Assembly (NCBI GenBank): GCA_038214135.1 | Contig: JBBQSD010000125.1 | Location: 1-18,791, forward strand | Direction: 5' to 3' | Length of the DNA stretch: 18,791 bases | Origin: JANLSE01 sp038214135 | GTDB taxonomy: Bacteria > Chloroflexota > Chloroflexia > Chloroflexales > Roseiflexaceae | Shown here: positions 7,852-14,871 of the stretch, piece by piece | How the letters are laid out: the number at the start of each line of letters is the position of its first letter | Position numbering within the stretch: position 1 is the stretch's first letter | Program-made: the position numbers and the translations under genes | The notes under the pieces: model-generated | What the model was told of the DNA's origin: nothing | Database searches by the model: none | The model's input: only the letters and a program-made list of their open reading frames with translations

Positions 7852-8649
7852 TCATAATTCCCGATTGGAAAGGTGCCAGGGCATGGCCATTCGTTCCGCC
7901 ACGACGATCACAAGATAGAAGGCGATGCCCAACACACAGGCAACCAGAATGGCAGCCCAGGCATCAATATAGCGCCCAACGCTGGCCTGTGCCAGAATAT
8001 ACACGCCCAGTGCGCGCCGTGGGCCACCAAAATATTCGCTGACGACCGCACCGATCATGCTGAGCGTTGCACCAATCTTGAGTGCATTGAACAGATATGG
8101 CAGTGCAGCCGGGACGCGCAATTTCATAAAGATCTGCGTTGATGTCGCCGCATACGATTGCATCAATTCAAAGGCCGCTGAATCAGGCGAAATCAATCCA
8201 CGAAATGTATTGATCAGCGTTGGAAAGAAGACCATAATCGCCACAATCGCAATCTTGGAGGATTGGGTTGTCGATCCAAGCCACACGCCAACCAGTGGTG
8301 CGAGTGCAATAATCGGCACGGCATTCGATGCCACTGCAAACGGTAGTAACCCATCGGCCAGCCACGTCCAGCGAACGGACAGGATTGCGATGCCGATCCC
8401 CAACACAACACCAATCAGAAAGCCATATAATGCCGATTGAAAAGTATATAGCCCAATCGAGAACAGAAATCCAGCATCGCTGGCCAGTTGCAGCACAATC
8501 GCACTCGGCGGCGGCAGCAGAAACACCCCGATCTTGAGCGCTCGCACCAAGCCCTCCCACAGGCCAATGGCAAACACAAACACGGCAATTGCTGGAAGCC
8601 AGGCAAGCAACCGACGCTGGAATACATTAGTGCTATTGATCATTTGCAT
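7852..8649 (-). CDS. ABC transporter permease (NitT/TauT class), second permease
   Basis: This 265-residue inner-membrane protein has about six hydrophobic segments and the EAA loop (residues 160-190: SYAAT, then KLRVPAALP) that docks onto the ATPase. It belongs to the BPD_transp_1 family, like the other permease in the cluster, but differs enough in sequence that the two probably form a heterodimeric channel. ATG 8649 has AGGA about 8 nt upstream. A 356-nt repeat-filled gap separates it from the ATPase gene, an unusual break inside a transporter operon. Directly after its stop is a striking AAGGAGGGAG (7842-7851) with no sensible start codon at the right distance. Confidence 0.9.
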   Translation of the reverse strand: MQMINSTNVFQRRLLAWLPAIAVFVFAIGLWEGLVRALKIGVFLLPPPSAIVLQLASDAGFLFSIGLYTFQSALYGFLIGVVLGIGIAILSVRWTWLADGLLPFAVASNAVPIIALAPLVGVWLGSTTQSSKIAIVAIMVFFPTLINTFRGLISPDSAAFELMQSYAATSTQIFMKLRVPAALPYLFNALKIGATLSMIGAVVSEYFGGPRRALGVYILAQASVGRYIDAWAAILVACVLGIAFYLVIVVAERMAMPWHLSNREL

Positions 8650-8702
8650 AGAGCAATCCTAATTAGATTTGCCTTGAGGCTGCGCGCCCCAAACCTGCGG
8701 TC

Positions 8703-8720
8703 GGGGTGGCTCGCCACCCC
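8703..8720. repeat. GGGGTGGC-TC-GCCACCCC hairpin
   Basis: A perfect 8-bp stem with a 2-nt loop in the operon gap. A longer alternative pairing of GGTCGGGG (8699-8706) with the CCCCGACC just downstream is also possible. It would form in the transporter mRNA between the ATPase and second permease genes. Confidence 0.6.
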
Positions 8721-8759
8721 AACACCCCCGACCAGGGACATTTGCTTTGGACCCTGAAT

Positions 8760-8805
8760 GAATGACCTTAGCCACCCAACCCCTATCGGTCATGCCATGG
8801 CTGCG
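8760..8805 (+). repeat. 46-bp dispersed repeat, copy A
   Basis: It aligns without gaps to 8854-8899 (34 of 46 identical by eye) and to 17960-18005. The conserved right half contains GGTCATGCCA and GGCTGCG, separated by one variable base. Confidence 0.6.
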
Positions 8806-8853
8806 ATCAATCGATGCTTGGTCGCTTGGTCACTTGTTTTGTTCTTGTTTAAA

Positions 8854-8899
8854 GAATGTCGGTGGCCCTTCAACATCTGTTGGTCATGCCACGGCTGCG
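8854..8899 (+). repeat. 46-bp dispersed repeat, copy B
   Basis: Direct repeat of copy A, 94 bp downstream start to start, with the same length and no gaps. It differs from copy C (17960-18005) at about 12 positions. The strongest conservation is again at the GGTCATGCCA...GGCTGCG end. Confidence 0.6.
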
Positions 8900-8940
8900 A
8901 ACGATACGTGATTGTGGCTGGTTCCTTCGCTCCTGCTGCG

Positions 8941-8967
8941 CCTCCCCTCTAGGGGCCAGGGGTGAGG
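8941..8967. repeat. CCTCCCC / GGGTGAGG inverted repeat
   Basis: CCTCCCC (8941-8947) can pair with GGGTGAGG (8960-8967), or CCCCT (8944-8948) with AGGGG (8951-8955). Its composition resembles short C/G-rich dispersed repeats; one copy in the window. Confidence 0.4.
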
Positions 8968-9005
8968 CTGGTTCTTGGTTCTCGGGTTCTCGGCTATCGG
9001 CTATA

Positions 9006-9770
9006 TCAATGCCGCAACCGTTCACGCACCTCTGTCGCTAACTCAAAGAAGCGTGGCATCTCACGGGTTGTGATATCGCGTGGGCGTGGCAGATTAACCG
9101 ACACAATTGCCTCAATCCGCCCAGGGCGAGGTGACATAACGACAACACGATCAGAGAGAAACACAGCTTCTGGAATCGAATGGGTCACAAAGATCACGGT
9201 TGCATTCGTTCGTGCCCAGATCGTCAGCAATTCCTGCTGCATTCGTTCGCGGGTGATCTCATCCAGCGCCCCAAATGGTTCATCCATCAGTAGGATCGAT
9301 GGCGAAAACACCAGTGCGCGGGCAATCGAGACTCGTTGTTGCATGCCGCCAGAAAGTTGCCAGGGGTAGGCTTTGACGAAATCATTCAGTCCAACCAGGC
9401 CAAGCATCTCGGAAGCTCGGCGGGTTCGTTCTGTGCGAGTAACCCCCATTACTTCCAGCGGAAGCTCGACATTGCGCTCAACAGTGCGCCAATCATACAA
9501 AACTGGTGCCTGGAATACAATCCCATAATCGCGATCCCGGCGGGCCTGTTCTGGCGTCTTGCCCTTGATCCGAATCGCACCACTCGATGGCTGCGTCAGA
9601 TCGCCAATTAGGCGCATCAGCGTACTCTTGCCACACCCGGATGGGCCGATCAGCGAAACGAACTCACCAGGCTGGATCGTCAGATTCACATTCGCCAGGG
9701 CTGTCACCTGCCCGGCTGCACTCTGATAGATCTTATTCAACCCATCGATGGCAATCAATGGCTCAGTCAT
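9006..9770 (-). CDS. ABC transporter ATP-binding protein (NitT/TauT class)
   Basis: This 254-residue cytoplasmic ATPase has all ABC motifs: Walker A G-P-S-G-C-G-K-S-T (42-50), Q-loop Gln87, signature LSGGM (139-143), Walker B ILLMDEP (159-165) with the catalytic Glu, and switch His197. The sequence is of the nitrate/sulfonate/taurine type that pairs with BPD_transp_1 permeases, two of which flank it. ATG 9770 lies 9 nt after the stop of the first permease, with only a weak GGGTGA ribosome site, so translation is probably coupled to the upstream gene. It energises import of whatever the lipoprotein at 6665-7771 binds. Confidence 0.93.
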   Translation of the reverse strand: MTEPLIAIDGLNKIYQSAAGQVTALANVNLTIQPGEFVSLIGPSGCGKSTLMRLIGDLTQPSSGAIRIKGKTPEQARRDRDYGIVFQAPVLYDWRTVERNVELPLEVMGVTRTERTRRASEMLGLVGLNDFVKAYPWQLSGGMQQRVSIARALVFSPSILLMDEPFGALDEITRERMQQELLTIWARTNATVIFVTHSIPEAVFLSDRVVVMSPRPGRIEAIVSVNLPRPRDITTREMPRFFELATEVRERLRH

Positions 9771-9779
9771 GCATCACCC

Positions 9780-10634
9780 TCATGAAACCCGTCGACGAAC
9801 TATCAGCCGTTCAGTTAGCGAAACAAGTGCATAGAAAAACAGGCCAACCAGGCAGGAGACGAACACGGCTGCCCATAGATTCTGCGGTCGTGAGCTATAA
9901 TATTGCGCCGCATTGACGATCACCGGCCCAATTCCAATTGGCGAACCGCTCGGTAGTTCACCAACAATTGCCCCAATCACACTGGCGGTCGAGGCGATCT
10001 TGAGTGCCGTGAACAGGAATGGCAGTGCCGCTGGCAGGCGCAGCTTCCAGAATACCTGCCAGGGCGTTGCCGCATACGAGCGCATGAGTGCGAGTGCATC
10101 GGCAGGCACAGAACGCAAGCCGCGTAACATGCCAACCGTCACTGGAAAGAAGGTCAAGTAGGCCGCAATCAGCGATTTCGCCAGCCAATCCGGCGCACCA
10201 GCTCGCCCAATGCCAATCACGATCATTGGCGCAATCGCCAGCAGTGGAACCAGTTGCGAGCCAACCACATACGGCAGGCAGCCACGGGCAAGCAGTTCTG
10301 AACGAGCGAAAACAAGCGCCAGTAAGCAGCCAAGCACGCCACCGATTACAAAACCAAGCACCGCAACCGTGAAGGTGGCTCCAGCATTCTTGACCATGAG
10401 CTCAATCCATAACGGCCCGTTCCCGCCCTGGGTGCGCTCGCCGAACTCGGTGAAAATCGAGATTAAATGTGGCAGTTTTGTATCAGGGATGGCAAAAACG
10501 ATCTTGGAAAGCTCCCAGATCGCGGCAAGCGTGGCAATGATCGCCAGTGATGGCAGCCAGCGCCGATACGCCCGCAACCGGTTGGGGCCACCTGTCGCGA
10601 CCGTATTGGGAGGTAGGGCTAGATCGTCGCTCAC
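9780..10634 (-). CDS. ABC transporter permease (NitT/TauT class), first permease
   Basis: A 284-residue inner-membrane permease when started at GTG 10634, which has GGAGG at 10640-10644 with 5 nt spacing. The frame is open 16 codons further, to another GTG at 10682, but no ribosome site supports that start. After a hydrophilic N-terminus of about 25 residues come roughly six membrane segments and the EAA loop (181-210: SYAAT, then KLRLPAALP). It is the promoter-proximal gene of the transporter operon, 9 nt ahead of the ATPase. It differs clearly from the second permease, with a longer N-terminus and a polar Gly-rich loop near 65-75, so each probably supplies half of the pore. Confidence 0.9.
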   Translation of the reverse strand: MSDDLALPPNTVATGGPNRLRAYRRWLPSLAIIATLAAIWELSKIVFAIPDTKLPHLISIFTEFGERTQGGNGPLWIELMVKNAGATFTVAVLGFVIGGVLGCLLALVFARSELLARGCLPYVVGSQLVPLLAIAPMIVIGIGRAGAPDWLAKSLIAAYLTFFPVTVGMLRGLRSVPADALALMRSYAATPWQVFWKLRLPAALPFLFTALKIASTASVIGAIVGELPSGSPIGIGPVIVNAAQYYSSRPQNLWAAVFVSCLVGLFFYALVSLTERLIVRRRVS

Positions 10635-10705
10635 GAATGCCTCCGCAGCAGCCAGCCGGGGTATACAAAAACGAGGCAGCACACCATCATCGTGATGCCC
10701 CCATG

Positions 10706-10729
10706 CAGATCGACCAGCGTTGGTCTCTG
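10706..10729. promoter_or_regulatory. Dyad in the transporter leader (possible operator or leader hairpin)
   Basis: GACCA (10712-10716) and TGGTC (10721-10725) flank GCGT, and CAGA/TCTG extend the symmetry outward after a 2-nt bulge. It falls about 30 nt inside the predicted transcript of the transporter operon. It could be a repressor site or an RNA hairpin. Single occurrence, no T-run. Confidence 0.3.
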
Positions 10730-10762
10730 ATTCTACAATTTCTTAATAGGTAACGTAGGCAG

Positions 10763-10791
10763 AATATAGGCGAGAGCGATAGTTTTGTCAA
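10763..10791 (-). promoter_or_regulatory. Sigma-70-type promoter of the ABC transporter operon
   Basis: Read on the minus strand: TTGACA (10786-10791), a 17-nt spacer, TATATT (10763-10768). The -35 is consensus and the -10 differs at one base. Transcription would start near 10756, leaving a leader of about 120 nt before GTG 10634. Confidence 0.75.
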
Positions 10792-10795
10792 ATGT

Positions 10796-10824
10796 TTGCC
10801 GATTAGGGCGGCCTCGGGTACAAT
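10796..10824 (+). promoter_or_regulatory. Divergent sigma-70-type promoter of the deacetylase-like gene
   Basis: TTGCCG (10796-10801), a 17-nt spacer and TACAAT (10819-10824). The -35 box is only 4 bp from the -35 box of the transporter promoter facing the other way, so two polymerases could not bind at once. The -10 ends 5 nt before the first ATG at 10830. Confidence 0.65.
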
Positions 10825-10829
10825 AACAA

Positions 10830-11750
10830 ATGAATGGAAACGGAAGGTTCATGGCAGAGAAGCCGCATCTACACGTCTTATTCACGATCAATTGTCCGCC
10901 ACCCGGTGTACGAGCAAACCCCGATTCACCACGCACATGGGAGCACAGCGCCCGTGCGATTGAGGGGTTCTGTGTTCGTACGGTTCGAGCTGGCTATCCA
11001 CCAACCCTGTTTGCGGCATCGGCATGTGTGGATGAGCAAGCCCCACTCTTCGATGATGTCGTTCGGCGTGGTGCGGAAGTTGGCCTATTTCTGCATCCAC
11101 CCGAAATCGGTGATGGCCGTTTTTCACGCTACCTTGGCCAGTATTCAGTGGAAGACCAACGCTCGCTGATTGAGTATTCCGCCGAGAAGATCACCAGTAC
11201 CCTTGGCCTGCGCCCACGCTCATTCCGCAGTGGCTTCTTTTCGGCTTCCAACGTAACCTTTCGCCAGTTGTTCGAACTGGGCTTTCGCCAGGGATCGCTA
11301 TCGGAACCAGGCCGCCGCATCGCCTCGCGTGAGGCGGTATGGGATGGTGCGATTGCAGATCCACACTATATCAACCCAGAGGATCGCTTACGGGCTGGGA
11401 CGATGCCATTCCTGGAGATTCCGGTCACAACGAATCCAGCAGAAGAGCTTGCCCGCGGTATGCCACACGCACTGCAGATCGAGGCTGGCAATGTCGATGC
11501 GCTATTACAGCCAACGATCGAACGCCATCTTGCACGTATGCAGCGCGAGGATGTTGCCTTCCGTGTACTGTGTATCACGACATCAACCCGGATTGATTAT
11601 TACAGCGACAGTGAGAAACATACCCAAACGCTTGAGAAGTTGTTTGATTGGCTTGAGACACTCGCTGAAACACACACAATGGTTCCCGTCACTGCTGCAC
11701 TCGCCCATGAGCGCTTCCGTGTTCTGCGGCGCACAATAGATGAACGATGA
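10830..11750 (+). CDS. Polysaccharide-deacetylase-like (NodB-fold) protein
   Basis: The 306-residue protein reads like the NodB-type carbohydrate esterase barrel: an early strand HLHVLFTI (13-20), EVGLFLHPP (83-91), an RYLGQY segment (100-105), and RPRSFRSGFFSAS (128-140), which matches the conserved R-P-x-x-F-R-x-G loop of deacetylases. The usual T-F-D-D-G metal motif is not seen; T-I-N-C stands in its place, and only one His (H89) of the normal metal pair is obvious. Activity may therefore differ or be lost. No signal peptide is visible. Two starts are possible: ATG 10830, which would give an almost leaderless message, and ATG 10851, with GGAAGG only 3 nt upstream. The large permease follows 23 nt downstream, possibly on the same transcript. 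Confidence 0.7.
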   Translation: MNGNGRFMAEKPHLHVLFTINCPPPGVRANPDSPRTWEHSARAIEGFCVRTVRAGYPPTLFAASACVDEQAPLFDDVVRRGAEVGLFLHPPEIGDGRFSRYLGQYSVEDQRSLIEYSAEKITSTLGLRPRSFRSGFFSASNVTFRQLFELGFRQGSLSEPGRRIASREAVWDGAIADPHYINPEDRLRAGTMPFLEIPVTTNPAEELARGMPHALQIEAGNVDALLQPTIERHLARMQREDVAFRVLCITTSTRIDYYSDSEKHTQTLEKLFDWLETLAETHTMVPVTAALAHERFRVLRRTIDER

Positions 11751-11773
11751 TTGGCACGTTCCCGATGCCCTAG

Positions 11774-14740
11774 ATGCCTTTATCGTTGTGTGAATTGAAT
11801 ATGCTCAACAAAGGTACACAACCATCGATTCCATCGCGCAGCAACCCGCTCGAAGCATTTTTGGGGCGGCTGGCATTGCCGGTGGTCGTCGGGCGGCGTC
11901 TGATCAGCCATCTCGGCCTGATGCTGACTGTCTGGGTTGGCGTTACCCTCGCGGTTGGCGTTGTTGTTAGTATTCCTGTCTATGCTGAATCGGCTGGCTA
12001 TCGCATTCTGTTGACGTTTCTTTCCGATAGCCAGCGCGAGCAGGCCGATACACTCTCGCCTTTTTCGATCATCTATCGCTATGGTGGCGCACGCGATAAA
12101 CCAGTAGCCTGGGATCGCTATGTGGCTGCCGATAAACTGGCCGCGCAAACCTCGCAATCACTCGGCCTGCCAACCTCACGCGATGTACGCTATGCTGGAA
12201 CCGAAAAGCTGGGTGTTGTGTTCCCGGATGGCCAGGGCAAAGAAATCCTGTATGCCCGGCTCGCCTTCCTGAGTGGCCTGCGAGAACAGGCGCGTATCGT
12301 TCAGGGCGAATGGCCAAAAGCCTGGGATGGCAATGGCCCGGTTGAGGTGCTGGTTGCCGAAACGACAGCATCGAAAAATACGATTCTGGTTGGCGATCTC
12401 TATCGCATGCAGGGTTCGGGTAGCGGGCCACAGATCGCGCTGCCGATCCGGGTTGCAGGAATCTGGCGGCCAATCGATCCAGAAAGCACCTACTGGTTTC
12501 AGTCGCCTGGCACGTTTAGCGATCAGTTTATTGTCGATGAGCCAATTTTTGCCGGTATCGTCTCGGCACCGCAGACCAATTGGGTCGCCTATGCCTCCTG
12601 GTATAGTGCGATCAATGGCGAAAGCGTCCGCAGCGGTAATGTTGCTGGGTTGGTTGATCGAATCAAGACATTAACAGCCGATCTTCAGCAGATCCTGCCT
12701 GGATCATTGCTGGATCGTTCTCCAACTGAGGCGCTTGAGCAGCATAAGGAACAGGTGCGCCTGCTGATTGTCACCCTGGCACTGTTTAGTGTGCCATTGC
12801 TCTCACTGATCGGGTATTTTGTGGTCCAGGTTGCCGGGTTTGTCGTCGAACGCCAACAACAAGAGGTCGCCGTTCTACGCAGCCGTGGTTCATCACGCGG
12901 CCAGATTCTGCTACTTGTCTGTGGTGAGGCACTGGTTCTGAGTATTACTGCGCTCCTGGCTGGCCTACCGCTTGGCGTCCTGATCGCTCAGGCGATTGTA
13001 TGGACGCAATCGTTCCTGCAATTTGTACCGTTGCCTGGCCCAACGCCTGAATTATTGCCAGCCAGTTGGCAACATGGTGCCATTGCCGCAGCGCTGCTGT
13101 TTCCCGCGATGCTGTTTCCCGCGTTTGGCGCAGCAGGACGCACAATTGTCTCATTCAAGGCCGAACGTGCCCGTGATCTGCGAGCGCCGCTCTGGCAACG
13201 GCTGTTTATCGATTTCTTGTTGCTCGTGCCAGCCTTGTATGGCTACCAACAATTGCGAACGAATGGCATGATCGGCGTGCCTGGTGTGTCGATCTCCACC
13301 GATGACCCATTCCGCAATCCGTTGCTGTTACTCGCGCCGGCATTGCTCTTGTTTGCACTATCCCTGGTTTCGCTCAGGTTTCTTCCACGCATACTTGGGT
13401 TACTGGCCTGGCTGTTTGCGCGTCTGCCTGGTGTGGCGATTGTGACAGCCCTGCGCTTCCTTTCGCGCACGCCGCGTGCCTATGGTGGCCCCGTGCTGCT
13501 GATTATGCTCACCCTTGGCCTGGCGACGTTCACGGCCTCTATGGCGCGTACCCTCGATCAGCACAGCCAGGATCGTGCCCATTATCGCGCAGGTGCCGAT
13601 GCTCGCTTCGTTTCTCCTGGTGTTGCGGTGGTTTCTGGGGGTGATTTACGCGATATTCCATTAGCGCTGATCAACCAATCAAGTTCGAGCGGCCCGGTGC
13701 AGGAAGTGACCCAGAGCCTCAGCCAGGATTATTTCTATGTGCCAATTGAGGATTATGCAACGATACCCGGCGTTACTACCGCAGCACGGGTGGCCGTCAG
13801 CAAGGGCGATGTGCTGGTGGGCCAGGGTTCTGGCAAGCCTGGGCTGTTCTATGGCATTGATCGTGAGCTACTGGCGACGGTGCTGAGCGACTCATGGCGC
13901 GCCGATTATGCCAAGGAAGCGCTTGGTTCCTTAATGAACCGCCTGGCCGAATCACCACAGGCCGTGTTGGTCTCACGGAAGTTTGCCGAACAGAGCGGGT
14001 TGCGTGAGGGTGATAGCGTCACGGTTGAATTGAGTGATCGCGGTGCAAGCCAGAAAGTGCCATTTACCGTCGTTGGGTTTGTCGATTATTTCCCAACGCT
14101 GTTTCCCGAGGAGAAGCCCTTTATCATCGGGAATCTCGATTATAGCTTCGATCAGCAGGGTGGCCCGTACGCCTATGAAATCTGGATGGATCTGGCCCCC
14201 AACGCCGATATTCGCCAGGTTGAAGGAGCCTCGTTTGGCTATGGATTGTTGATGCTCACCGCCACCCCAGCACGCCTGCTCCAGATCGACACACTACGGC
14301 CAGAGCGACAGGGCCTGTTTGGGTTGCTCTCGGTTGGCTTCATCGCAACAGCGCTGATCACCGTGATCGGGTTCCTGACCTATACGATCTATTCATTCCA
14401 ACGGCGCATGGTGGAACTTGGCGTATTGCGAGCAATTGGCCTTGGTACGCGCCAGGTTGCGCTGCTGCTCGTCTGTGAGCAGACATTAGTCATTGGCATT
14501 GGGACGGTGCTTGGAACCGGATTTGGCATTCTGACAAGCCGTATGTTCGTGCCATTCCTCCAGATTCGTACAGGCCAGTTCCCCGATACGCCACCATTCC
14601 TGGTTCAGATCGCCTGGGGCCAGATCGGGTTGATCTATGCCGTCGCAGCTGGAATGTTGGTTGTCACCGTCATTGCTACGCTCATGTTGCTGCGGCGCAT
14701 GCGCATCTTCGAGGCCGTCAAACTTGGTGAAGCCGTTTAA
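11774..14740 (+). CDS. Large FtsX-type ABC permease (MacB/LolCE-like), two FtsX domains
   Basis: This 988-residue membrane protein has the duplicated layout of FtsX-like permeases. One N-terminal membrane helix (about 49-70) is followed by a large external domain to about residue 330. A first FtsX bundle follows (about 335-415, with the cytosolic loop VLRSRGSSRGQ), then extra helices to about 600, a second external domain (about 605-850), and a final FtsX bundle (about 855-985, loop VLRAIGLGTRQV). Relatives work with a separate MacB/LolD-type ATPase to move lipids, lipoproteins or peptides, or to transmit force across the membrane; no such ATPase is encoded beside it. ATG 11774 and ATG 11801 are both possible starts and neither has a clear ribosome site. 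Substrate unknown. Confidence 0.85.
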   Translation: MPLSLCELNMLNKGTQPSIPSRSNPLEAFLGRLALPVVVGRRLISHLGLMLTVWVGVTLAVGVVVSIPVYAESAGYRILLTFLSDSQREQADTLSPFSIIYRYGGARDKPVAWDRYVAADKLAAQTSQSLGLPTSRDVRYAGTEKLGVVFPDGQGKEILYARLAFLSGLREQARIVQGEWPKAWDGNGPVEVLVAETTASKNTILVGDLYRMQGSGSGPQIALPIRVAGIWRPIDPESTYWFQSPGTFSDQFIVDEPIFAGIVSAPQTNWVAYASWYSAINGESVRSGNVAGLVDRIKTLTADLQQILPGSLLDRSPTEALEQHKEQVRLLIVTLALFSVPLLSLIGYFVVQVAGFVVERQQQEVAVLRSRGSSRGQILLLVCGEALVLSITALLAGLPLGVLIAQAIVWTQSFLQFVPLPGPTPELLPASWQHGAIAAALLFPAMLFPAFGAAGRTIVSFKAERARDLRAPLWQRLFIDFLLLVPALYGYQQLRTNGMIGVPGVSISTDDPFRNPLLLLAPALLLFALSLVSLRFLPRILGLLAWLFARLPGVAIVTALRFLSRTPRAYGGPVLLIMLTLGLATFTASMARTLDQHSQDRAHYRAGADARFVSPGVAVVSGGDLRDIPLALINQSSSSGPVQEVTQSLSQDYFYVPIEDYATIPGVTTAARVAVSKGDVLVGQGSGKPGLFYGIDRELLATVLSDSWRADYAKEALGSLMNRLAESPQAVLVSRKFAEQSGLREGDSVTVELSDRGASQKVPFTVVGFVDYFPTLFPEEKPFIIGNLDYSFDQQGGPYAYEIWMDLAPNADIRQVEGASFGYGLLMLTATPARLLQIDTLRPERQGLFGLLSVGFIATALITVIGFLTYTIYSFQRRMVELGVLRAIGLGTRQVALLLVCEQTLVIGIGTVLGTGFGILTSRMFVPFLQIRTGQFPDTPPFLVQIAWGQIGLIYAVAAGMLVVTVIATLMLLRRMRIFEAVKLGEAV

Positions 14741-14741
14741 G

Positions 14742-14834
14742 AGAGAACAATGTAACATCAGCCTCTTGTTCTTTTGTTCAGTGGCAAACGAACAAGCAAC
14801 AAGGAGCATCGTGTGAAATGTTCTCTTGTTCTTT
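14742..14834. repeat. Cluster of GAACAA/TTGTTC words after the FtsX gene
   Basis: Five copies of the hexamer GAACAA or its complement start at 14745, 14766, 14774, 14790 and 14826. CTCTTGTTCTTT occurs twice (14763-14774, 14823-14834), and AGAGAACA (14742-14749) is inverted at 14819-14826. The cluster begins 2 nt after the stop at 14740 and fills the gap before the next gene. It could fold as a terminator (TTGTTC/GAACAA arms at 14774-14795), bind a regulator, or be a word repeat. Confidence 0.55.
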
Positions 14835-14871
14835 ATATCTCTGAATAGAAACACAGTAAAGGAATCAGACC

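Larger units (their letters stand above)
8650..9005. other. 356-nt repeat-filled gap inside the transporter operon
   Basis: No credible gene is present. The gap holds a GGGGTGGC hairpin (8703-8720), two 46-bp direct repeats (8760-8805, 8854-8899), a CCTCCCC/GGGTGAGG inverted repeat (8941-8967) and a stuttered tract of GGTTCT and CGGCTAT words (about 8968-9004) running up to the ATPase stop. Such an insertion may have split an originally compact operon. Confidence 0.7.

Noticed and set aside
8760..8899. The two 46-bp direct repeats as a CRISPR-like array
   Set aside because: Only two units, 74% identity, and no further repeats or cas genes.
10635..10682. GTG 10682 as start of the first permease
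   Set aside because: No ribosome site is visible, while GTG 10634 has GGAGG 5 nt away.
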